From contig JACQIG010000042.1 of assembly GCA_016198605.1 (NCBI GenBank), positions 1-6,021 on the forward strand: a stretch of 6,021 nt of DNA, read 5' to 3'. A model generated the notes under the pieces. It was not told where the DNA came from. It was given only the letters and a program-made list of their open reading frames with translations, and searched no databases. Position numbers and translations under genes: made by a program. The first letter of the stretch is position 1. Each line of letters begins with the position of its first letter. The DNA is from Candidatus Aenigmatarchaeota archaeon (GTDB lineage: Archaea > Aenigmatarchaeota > Aenigmatarchaeia > QMZP01). Below are positions 1-5,320 of the stretch, piece after piece.

Positions 1-101
1 GGCGTGCAGGAGGCCTGCGCTGAGGCGGGGGGCAGGCCCAGGGCTAATAATGTTAAAAAAATACCAAACCCTATTGTTAAACTCCTCCTGATACAAACCA
101 C
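1..101 (-). CDS. Partial secreted protein, N-terminal 33 codons (signal peptide), cut by window edge
   Basis: Seen: reading leftward from a GTG at 101-99, an open frame runs to base 1 without a stop. It encodes a textbook secretion signal: a short n-region with Arg5-Arg6, a hydrophobic core of about residues 8-23 (LTIGFGIFLTLLALGL), then PPASA followed by Gln29, so cleavage is expected after Ala28. The mature protein begins QASCT and continues outside the window, so its function is unknown. The GTG start is preferred because it supplies the arginines and lies about 24 nt from the centre of a TATA-like box, which predicts a leaderless transcript starting at or near the GTG. A strong GGAGGAG at 88-82 lies inside the frame, with an ATA codon 7 nt further on; initiation there would lose the basic n-region. 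It lies 62 bp downstream of the protease gene on the same strand and probably has its own promoter. The short length visible limits confidence. Confidence 0.6.
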   Translation of the reverse strand, partial: MVCIRRSLTIGFGIFLTLLALGLPPASAQASCT

Positions 102-121
102 CCTTGGATGAAAAGCGTTGG

Positions 122-135
122 TTATAAACTTTAAA
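122..135 (-). promoter_or_regulatory. BRE/TATA-like archaeal promoter of the left-edge gene
   Basis: On the minus strand TTTATAA (128-122) is preceded by TTTAAAG (135-129), an AT-rich, partly purine BRE-like stretch. From the TATA centre at 125, the usual archaeal distance of about 24-27 nt puts the transcription start at 101-98, on the GTG start codon. It lies in the gap after the protease stop codon and so would give the left-edge gene its own promoter. The call rests only on match and spacing. Confidence 0.5.
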
Positions 136-148
136 TGACTTTAGGGCA

Positions 149-162
149 ACGTCAAAGGACGT
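149..162 (-). terminator. Small hairpin one base after the protease stop codon
   Basis: Reading the minus strand, ACGTC (162-158), loop CTTT, then GACGT (153-149) forms a perfect 5-bp stem with a 4-nt loop, starting one base after the TGA at 166-164. No T-tract follows, so it is not a classical intrinsic terminator. It could be an RNA 3'-end or stability element, or chance. A hairpin of the same geometry follows the stop codon of the gene at 5321. Confidence 0.25.
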
Positions 163-163
163 A

Positions 164-3100
164 TCACAATTGTATGAAACCAGTTCCGTCAAATATCCAA
201 GTGGCATTCTGCGTTGCATTGACCCAGTAGCCTGATCCTGGATTTACCGTCATCAGCGTGCCGTTTCCATTCGGTATGAATACATCAAACTGGCCTGTTG
301 TTGCGTTGAAGCCGAATACAGAGCTGATATTTCCGCTTACATTTCCGAACACAGAGCCTGGCGGCCTTGGTGTAATTGACGGGTATCCTATGAGATTCCA
401 TCCTTCTTTGATGTTGAATACCGGGCTGGCAGGGATTGTGCCTGTGATCTCAAGGCTGGCATTTTGCGTGGCATTTATCCAGAATCCCTGCCTTTCATCA
501 ATTTGTGTCAGCGTATTCAGGAATGCTGGCCTGTTGGTACTGAAGGATTCCCATGGATTTGGAGCTGCAGGATTGTACGCATAGACAACATCATAGGATC
601 CATTTATCGTATTCAAAAGGCCGGGCAAAGAGCCATCATCCGGATGCAAGGATGTAGAGAGCAGGTTGAATCCATGTGTTAATGGGATGATTATGTTTAA
701 TGACGGTGGTGCACCACAGATGAATGTCTTGCTTATCAGGGACTCCTGGAAAGGATTGGCTATCCTTTCCCAGTAGAAGGTGTTGTTAATCTTGACAGAG
801 CCACAATTCATGCCATCCACAAAGACAGTAATGTTAGCCACTGTGAAGCCATCCGGCGGGGGCATGGAGAATGGCGTCAGCGTGCCATTTATCAGTGTCT
901 CATTGGATATCGCCAAAGAGTATGCCCTGTCAAGGATATCAAACGGCGGGGCATTCGTCTCTGACACAAATATTTCGTAATCAAATGTCTGGTTTCCTGA
1001 AATGTTTATCACAGTGAACGACAGGAAAGACCCAGGCCTTGGGCCCTTCTCTTCCCTGTTGATGAACATGGGGTTCCAGGAAGTTATGCCTACGGGCTCC
1101 CCTATGTCATATGTGTTGTTCTTGTTGGAATCATTGTAGAACTTGTGGGCTATGAATATTTCGTCAAGATTGTTGATGTTGTCGCCGTCCGTGTCAGCTG
1201 ACAGCTGCGCTATGCCTGAGCTGCTGAAGGCCTTGTAGACGGCCGACATGTTCTTGATGGGAGGCTTGTTTATCACAGACCATATCTGCTGTATGGTGAG
1301 CTGCACATTATCGCCAAAGGTGTCAGGTGCGCCAGCGCCAGTGCCGTCAAGCAGGTCCCACATGAGGCTTGAGACAGCGAACTCCTCATCTGCCACAACA
1401 TCCCAGTTCCTCTCCATGCTGTCCCCTGCCGGAGCTCCAGACCATTTCAGCAGGTGGGCGCTGGGGTCGTTTAGGATTACCCTCTTTACGGCTATTGGCA
1501 CGAACTGCGCGAACCCTTCTGTCCAGGAAGGTTCCGATGTGGGGTTGGCAATGCCATTGTGGTTGGCCAGACCTATCATGTTATCGCCAAACATAAGCGA
1601 ATCGGTATGTATGTGGTGGCCGAACTCGTGCATCTGCACATCCGGCTGGCCAGGGGCATTAAAGGCTGTCCTTGCAACAGGGCTGTTTATTTTAGACATC
1701 TTCGCGTTGAAGTTGCAGCTGCCTCCCGCTGTGTCGCAATAGAACAGCGGCCCTCCGCCGGGCCTGTAGCCGTATATCTCCACCGGCAGGGAGAAGTTCA
1801 TGTTGAGCGGCAGGATGTCATTTGCAAAATCAGCGGTTATCTTGTCAAAATAGTAGATCCATGCAAGGTCGTCAACGCTGGCCAATGCACCAGCGTTGTG
1901 GAATCCTATGGGGCCCTGAAGCTCAGTCTGGTTGGAGGCATTGAAGACCTTAACCCTGTCTGCGAACTTTAGGGCAGTGAAATTCTTTCCGAAGAATGTC
2001 GGGTTCACCTGGCTTCCTGTCCAGTCATAAACCTCCACGAAATTCCTCCTGTCAGCCAGAGTCACGCGCAGCCATTCGCCGCTGGTGGCTGGGTTGTTGG
2101 TTATGAGGCTGAACATGCCATTCTGGTCTGCATGCATCTTGTAGTTGACGCCCGCCAGGCTGAACGTTATGTTGGCATCGGGTAGGTTGTGCCCGCGGCC
2201 GTCTGCAACAGAGCCCTTGAAGGATACCAGTCCGGCCTTATTGTTCAGCTTGCTGGTTTCAGCTCCCGGGAAATCCAGGGAAATCAGGACTCCACCCATG
2301 GCAGAGTTATTGAATGGCGTCGTGAAATTGACTGTCGCCGCTCCCCTTACAGGCAGGTTCACGTTCTGTGTGGAGGTGAACTGCCCCAACGGGCTTGTTA
2401 TTTCAACCCTGGCCGGGACGTTGTTGGCTTCTGCCCCTCCATCATTCTGTATTATTGAAAAGACAGTGACATTCCTTATTTCATTGCCTATTATCATATG
2501 AGGCGTCACTGTTTTCGGGTCTGGAAGGGCATCAAAAGAGTATGCAAACGCTTCCTGGTCTATTGTCAAAGAGCAGTCGGGCTGGAGGGCTATGCCATCA
2601 TCGCCTATCCATGACACTATGCCGTCGTCCAAAAACTGAGAGAAATCTATGTTTGTGCCGGCAGGTCCTGCCAAGGCAGTTGTCATTCCAGTTGCCACGT
2701 CATAGGATTTGAGCGTGTCATGTGGGATCACAAAGCCAAATGGATCTGTTCCCCCTGGGGGCGTGCATTGCTGTATTACAAAACTGTCCTCCACCCATGT
2801 AACGTGTTTCCCGTCAAATTGCGGGATGACAAGGACTGTAGACCCGCCTGAAGGGGCGCTGGCCAGGGTTGCAATTGCACTCCCGTCAAAGAACCTTATG
2901 AACTCACCCACCTGGTCCTCAAAGTCCTTCCATGCGACCTTGCCTTCCCTGAACTGGGGCTCAATAAAATCCGATCCAAGAAAAGTTGTTGTTAATGGCG
3001 TAATGTTGAGGTGGATCAGCGTAACCTCGTTTGTTGTAGGGTTGAAGGTCCTGAAAAGCGCTATCTTGTTCTCCAGCTTGACGCCGAAGACTGAGTTTGG

Positions 3101-3991
3101 ATCATCGAATATAGTTGAGACATCGCTTCCATTGTAGAACATGAGCCTCATGTCCGAGCCCGCCTCTATCTGGGGCCATGCAACCTGTCCTCCGAAAAAG
3201 CTTGGGTCTATATCCTCCATGGCATTGTCCGTTAGCTGCTTGACATTGATCCTGTCAAAGAGTATCATTTCAAAATCAGTGCCGTCATGCGCTGGCCATG
3301 CGGCCTTGCCGTCATGGACTGAATAGCACTTGTCCTCGTAGTTGTTGTCACTGAGCCTTGCCGTCTTCTTGCCGTCAAACATGAATATCTCCTCGTCATT
3401 GCCATCCCAGCCCCTCCACCATACCTGGCCATCCTGCAGGAGCGGGTCGCATCCCTTTGTCACGTTCTCCGCAAGCTTGGTTGTGTGCGTCCCATTCCAG
3501 AACCACATGTCATGGATAGGGCCCGGGAAGGGGAATACCACTGTTTTTGTGTTCAGCCAAATCGCCTTGCCATTCTCCAGCTGGGGGAACTGCGCCTCAT
3601 CCATCACGGCCAGGTCGTCCACCCTGGTGTTTGAATCGCTTGCATAATTGTATATCCTCACCTCAGAGTTTAACGGGTCTGCGCCACTCTTCCATAAAGC
3701 AAACCCGTTGTCTATAAGGCCCCCCGGGAAGACATTGGTCGTCATTCCGGGGTTAATGGTCCTTATGTCTGACGTGTCATTGGTGGAGACGATCTTTAGT
3801 TCAGTAACTCCAGGGTCATTGGGGTCTGAATATTTCACCCATGCCACAAGCGCATTTTCCGTGGCTATGTTCTGGTCGGACAGGGCGTCATTAGTGAGCT
3901 TCACGTACTGGGCTGATGCTGAAGGCATGGCCAGCAATATTAGTAATATAAAAGAACAGCCAATGCTCCAACCTGCCCTTACTGATACCAT
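164..3991 (-). CDS. Secreted modular zinc metalloprotease (gluzincin-like) with W-repeat propeller and C-terminal surface modules
   Basis: 1275 aa from the ATG at 3991; GGTGAT lies 3 nt upstream. An in-frame TTG at 4006 would add five residues but contains that binding site. Visible order: signal peptide 1-27, cleaved ASA|Q; ten beta-propeller-like repeats (about 28-480), most with an (N/D)G-x-V-A-W core, tryptophans at 51, 100, 145, 191, 232, 272, 354, 399, 461; CARDB-like beta domain (about 490-583); carboxypeptidase-regulatory-like domain (about 588-665); peptidase region (about 680-915) with HEFGH at 788-792 and a likely third zinc ligand Glu825 in WTEGFAQF, the gluzincin pattern, plus EEFAVSSLMWDLLDG near 869; two Ca-binding-like loops (DTDGDNINNLDE at 933, and about 953-965); a beta-sandwich (about 985-1095); two GWNLIGYPS...GYWVNAT modules. 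Roughly 30 N-glycosylation sequons crowd the C-terminal third. There is no C-terminal membrane helix. Last gene of a three-gene operon. Extracellular proteolysis is inferred; exact peptidase family and substrate are unknown. Confidence 0.88.
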   Translation of the reverse strand: MVSVRAGWSIGCSFILLILLAMPSASAQYVKLTNDALSDQNIATENALVAWVKYSDPNDPGVTELKIVSTNDTSDIRTINPGMTTNVFPGGLIDNGFALWKSGADPLNSEVRIYNYASDSNTRVDDLAVMDEAQFPQLENGKAIWLNTKTVVFPFPGPIHDMWFWNGTHTTKLAENVTKGCDPLLQDGQVWWRGWDGNDEEIFMFDGKKTARLSDNNYEDKCYSVHDGKAAWPAHDGTDFEMILFDRINVKQLTDNAMEDIDPSFFGGQVAWPQIEAGSDMRLMFYNGSDVSTIFDDPNSVFGVKLENKIALFRTFNPTTNEVTLIHLNITPLTTTFLGSDFIEPQFREGKVAWKDFEDQVGEFIRFFDGSAIATLASAPSGGSTVLVIPQFDGKHVTWVEDSFVIQQCTPPGGTDPFGFVIPHDTLKSYDVATGMTTALAGPAGTNIDFSQFLDDGIVSWIGDDGIALQPDCSLTIDQEAFAYSFDALPDPKTVTPHMIIGNEIRNVTVFSIIQNDGGAEANNVPARVEITSPLGQFTSTQNVNLPVRGAATVNFTTPFNNSAMGGVLISLDFPGAETSKLNNKAGLVSFKGSVADGRGHNLPDANITFSLAGVNYKMHADQNGMFSLITNNPATSGEWLRVTLADRRNFVEVYDWTGSQVNPTFFGKNFTALKFADRVKVFNASNQTELQGPIGFHNAGALASVDDLAWIYYFDKITADFANDILPLNMNFSLPVEIYGYRPGGGPLFYCDTAGGSCNFNAKMSKINSPVARTAFNAPGQPDVQMHEFGHHIHTDSLMFGDNMIGLANHNGIANPTSEPSWTEGFAQFVPIAVKRVILNDPSAHLLKWSGAPAGDSMERNWDVVADEEFAVSSLMWDLLDGTGAGAPDTFGDNVQLTIQQIWSVINKPPIKNMSAVYKAFSSSGIAQLSADTDGDNINNLDEIFIAHKFYNDSNKNNTYDIGEPVGITSWNPMFINREEKGPRPGSFLSFTVINISGNQTFDYEIFVSETNAPPFDILDRAYSLAISNETLINGTLTPFSMPPPDGFTVANITVFVDGMNCGSVKINNTFYWERIANPFQESLISKTFICGAPPSLNIIIPLTHGFNLLSTSLHPDDGSLPGLLNTINGSYDVVYAYNPAAPNPWESFSTNRPAFLNTLTQIDERQGFWINATQNASLEITGTIPASPVFNIKEGWNLIGYPSITPRPPGSVFGNVSGNISSVFGFNATTGQFDVFIPNGNGTLMTVNPGSGYWVNATQNATWIFDGTGFIQL
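182..412 (-). repeat. GWNLIGYPS...GYWVNAT module, second copy in the protease
   Basis: Residues about 1194-1270 of the 1275-aa protein. It begins IKEGWNLIGYPS, has a central SSVFGFNATTGQFDVF segment and closes with PGSGYWVNATQNATWIFDGT. It ends the protein, leaving only five residues after it. It is more like the module in the gene at 5321-6021 (FNLIGYPS, FGFD, GYWVNAT, TWIFNGT) than like the copy directly before it, which suggests module exchange or duplication between neighbouring genes. Confidence 0.75.
437..679 (-). repeat. GFNLLSTSL...GFWINAT module, first and more divergent copy in the protease
   Basis: Residues about 1105-1185. It begins LTHGFNLLSTSL, has the central VVYAYNPAAPNPWESFSTN, and ends ERQGFWINATQNASLEITGT. 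The order of features matches the second copy: G-(F/W)-N-L opening, aromatic centre, G-(F/Y)-W-(I/V)-N-A-T close, followed by a short strand. It differs in the centre, where a Trp replaces the second copy's Gly-Gln-Phe. A tandem duplication followed by divergence is the simplest reading. Confidence 0.65.
1540..1630 (-). other. Zinc-binding active site of the metalloprotease (HEFGH ... WTEGF)
   Basis: The codons for HEFGH begin at 1630 on the minus strand. In the HExxH motif the two histidines (His788, His792) bind zinc and Glu789 is the general base, as established for this class. Glu825, in WTEGFAQF, lies 33 residues after the second histidine and fits the third ligand of gluzincins. All key residues are intact, so the enzyme is predicted to be catalytically competent. 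Confidence 0.75.
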
Positions 3992-3994
3992 CCA

Positions 3995-4000
3995 ATCACC
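3995..4000 (-). promoter_or_regulatory. Ribosome binding site of the metalloprotease gene
   Basis: GGTGAT at 4000-3995 on the minus strand matches the core complementary to the archaeal 16S rRNA 3' end and ends 3 nt before the ATG at 3991. It decides the start: the upstream in-frame TTG at 4006 would put this site inside the coding region. The whole gap to the previous stop codon is only 21 nt, so the gene is probably expressed from the upstream promoter. Confidence 0.7.
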
Positions 4001-4012
4001 AATCAATAAATA

Positions 4013-4813
4013 TTACAATGGGCAGTCGCCTGCAAGCGGCAGTCCCCTGTCTGTCCCATTTGAATCTGCGCCATAGGATCCGAGGCTGCTTGCGGTTCTT
4101 GGCCTTACAAGGAAAAAGAATATTTCATCAGGGGATGGGTTTGTTGTAAGACCTGTGATGGTTGTAGAAGGTATGTTGCATGCTTCTTGGATGACTGCCA
4201 TGCTGTTAAAGCCCGGTGATCTTAAGCCAGGGATGCCTCCTCTTATTACATCATATCCTGCGGCCTCAGGCGTCCCAGGCGACCACACAAGAGTAGAATT
4301 GTCTGTGAATTCTAACAGATCAGTGTAAGTGTCAAGCCTCTGCTGTATGGAGGCTCCAGGGCTTGTTAGTAGCAGATTTCTGGGGTATGCCAGCAGGCCG
4401 CCTATCCTTGCTGTGCCGGCCTGCCTTGAAGCGTTAGTTCTGCTATAACCGCATCGTGGTGATGTTTCTTCTGCAACCAGTATGTCATATGCTCCGCCCA
4501 TAAGCGTTGAGTTGAAGTCGCTGGTATTCACATTTGTCTCCCTTGTTACATCCCCGTCGCAGTCCATAAGCAGCTCAACAGCTTCACCGTCAACAAAAAG
4601 CAGGCCGTCCCTGAAGACGCCGCGGGAAGGGTTGCATGTAGGACAGCCTGAAGGTGAATCCCAGTATCCTATCGGGAGGCCTGGAGGCTGCTGGGCATAT
4701 ACCCTGTTAATCTTGTCCGCTGAATATGCTGCAATACCAATAGCCGCTCCCATAAGGACACCATTAAAAAGCCTTCTTAACCCTTTTGATGAATACCCGC
4801 TTTCATCTACCAT
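4013..4813 (-). CDS. Secreted protein with a fibronectin-III-like C-terminal module
   Basis: 266 aa from the ATG at 4813, which has GAGG six nt upstream. An ATG at 4825 (270 aa) would overlap the previous TGA as ATGA, and its upstream site is weaker. Seen: a basic n-region (K10, R13, R14), hydrophobic stretch about 16-30, and possible signal cleavage at VYA|QQ (residue 40). Residues 48-150 hold a beta-rich domain with Cys57, 60, 85 and 121 and the segment DGLLFVDGEAVELLMDCDG, loosely like the DG-x-PV...NG pattern of the upstream 139-aa protein. Residues about 170-266 (LVWSP, GYDVIRGGIPGLR, FFFLVRPRT, GSYGADSNGTDR, DC at 263-264) match a fibronectin-III-like module known from bacterial secreted proteins, so horizontal spread of the module is possible. 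No catalytic residues are recognised; a binding or scaffold role is inferred. Middle gene of the operon, 21 bp from the protease. Confidence 0.82.
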   Translation of the reverse strand: MVDESGYSSKGLRRLFNGVLMGAAIGIAAYSADKINRVYAQQPPGLPIGYWDSPSGCPTCNPSRGVFRDGLLFVDGEAVELLMDCDGDVTRETNVNTSDFNSTLMGGAYDILVAEETSPRCGYSRTNASRQAGTARIGGLLAYPRNLLLTSPGASIQQRLDTYTDLLEFTDNSTLVWSPGTPEAAGYDVIRGGIPGLRSPGFNSMAVIQEACNIPSTTITGLTTNPSPDEIFFFLVRPRTASSLGSYGADSNGTDRGLPLAGDCPL

Positions 4814-4821
4814 ACCAACCC

Positions 4822-5241
4822 TCATCTGTTTCCAACAAATTCCCTTATGTCCTTCCTCAGGTCCTGCGGCCTCAGTGTCACATCCTGCCTGACTACGGAG
4901 CCAGAAGACCATTTGGCAGAGCCCATCTGGACCCCGTTTACCCTGAGCGCTATGTCAGGAGAGCTGCCGCAGCTGCCTTTGACAAGGATAAGGTATAGGC
5001 CGTCCTTCGTTGTGGAAGGCTGGCCGCAGCTGACACCATTGATGAGAGCGTCAACAGGAAGGCCGTCCTTTACGGGCTGGCTGCCTATCTTGAGCGAGCC
5101 CCACTGGACATAGGGCAATGCTGGAACGCCCTCAGGGGCTGGCGCTGTGTTCTGTGCTATTATAGAAACAATAGAAACAACAAAAAAGCTCATGACGACC
5201 GCCAATACGCCTGCCAGTATGACGATGCCTCTGTGCTCCAT
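4822..5241 (-). CDS. Membrane-anchored small beta-domain protein, first gene of the operon
   Basis: 139 aa from the ATG at 5241, preceded by AGGTGG. Seen: short basic N-terminus (MEHRG), then a long hydrophobic helix (about 6-28) ending SIIAQN, which may be a membrane anchor or a signal cleaved before Gln30. A Pro-rich linker follows (33-43), then one compact beta domain (about 46-125) with the sequence order GSLKI, DGLPVDALINGVSCG, KDGLYLILVKGSCG, ALRVNGVQMGSAKW, QDVTL. Cys72 and Cys91 are probably a disulfide. This resembles carboxypeptidase-regulatory-like or other prealbumin-like beta-sandwich domains of surface proteins. The last 15 residues are charged and probably helical. It heads a tight unit with the 266-aa protein and the protease, and may be their membrane tether or partner, which is an inference. 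The enzyme-like fold family is not certain and no catalytic site is seen. Confidence 0.85.
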   Translation of the reverse strand: MEHRGIVILAGVLAVVMSFFVVSIVSIIAQNTAPAPEGVPALPYVQWGSLKIGSQPVKDGLPVDALINGVSCGQPSTTKDGLYLILVKGSCGSSPDIALRVNGVQMGSAKWSSGSVVRQDVTLRPQDLRKDIREFVGNR

Positions 5242-5245
5242 TTAA

Positions 5246-5251
5246 CCACCT
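5246..5251 (-). promoter_or_regulatory. Ribosome binding site of the 139-aa protein gene
   Basis: AGGTGG at 5251-5246 on the minus strand is separated from the ATG at 5241 by TTAA. It matches the GGTG core seen before the protease gene. With a transcription start predicted near 5254, the leader would be only about 13 nt and would consist mostly of this site. Confidence 0.6.
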
Positions 5252-5275
5252 GATGAATAAAGCTTGTAGACAGTC

Positions 5276-5289
5276 TTTTTAAGCCTTTC
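5276..5289 (-). promoter_or_regulatory. BRE/TATA-like promoter of the three-gene operon
   Basis: On the minus strand GAAAGG (5289-5284), a purine-rich BRE-like element, abuts CTTAAAAAG (5283-5275), an archaeal TATA-like box. A start about 25 nt downstream falls near the A at 5254, just before the ribosome binding site. No other promoter-like element is apparent in the 79-bp gap, and the genes downstream are spaced too tightly for one, so this should drive all three genes. Confidence 0.5.
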
Positions 5290-5303
5290 TATACATGGGT
5301 GCA

Positions 5304-5317
5304 TCGACTGCCGTCGA
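5304..5317 (-). terminator. Small hairpin three bases after the stop of the right-hand gene
   Basis: Minus-strand TCGAC (5317-5313), loop GGCA, GTCGA (5308-5304) gives a perfect 5-bp stem with a 4-nt loop, starting three bases after the TAA at 5323-5321. No U-rich tail follows, so classical termination is doubtful. The geometry repeats that of the hairpin after the protease gene. Confidence 0.25.
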
Positions 5318-5320
5318 ATA

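Noticed and set aside
55..61. Run of seven T on the minus strand as a terminator for the protease operon
   Set aside because: It falls in the signal-peptide codons ATT TTT TTA of the left-edge gene, downstream of that gene's start. It could still cause some termination but is better explained as coding.
72..74. ATA as start codon of the left-edge gene
   Set aside because: The spacing from GGAGGAG is good, but the resulting signal peptide would have no basic residue and ATA starts are very rare. Kept only as an alternative in the findings.
3992..4006. TTG start for the protease at 4006
   Set aside because: The GGTGAT ribosome site lies within this five-codon extension and points to the ATG at 3991. 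The signal peptide is complete without the extension.
4814..4912. N-terminal extension of the FN3-like protein to 4912
   Set aside because: It would overlap the end of the 139-aa gene by about 90 bp and place a charged, non-signal sequence before an evident signal peptide.
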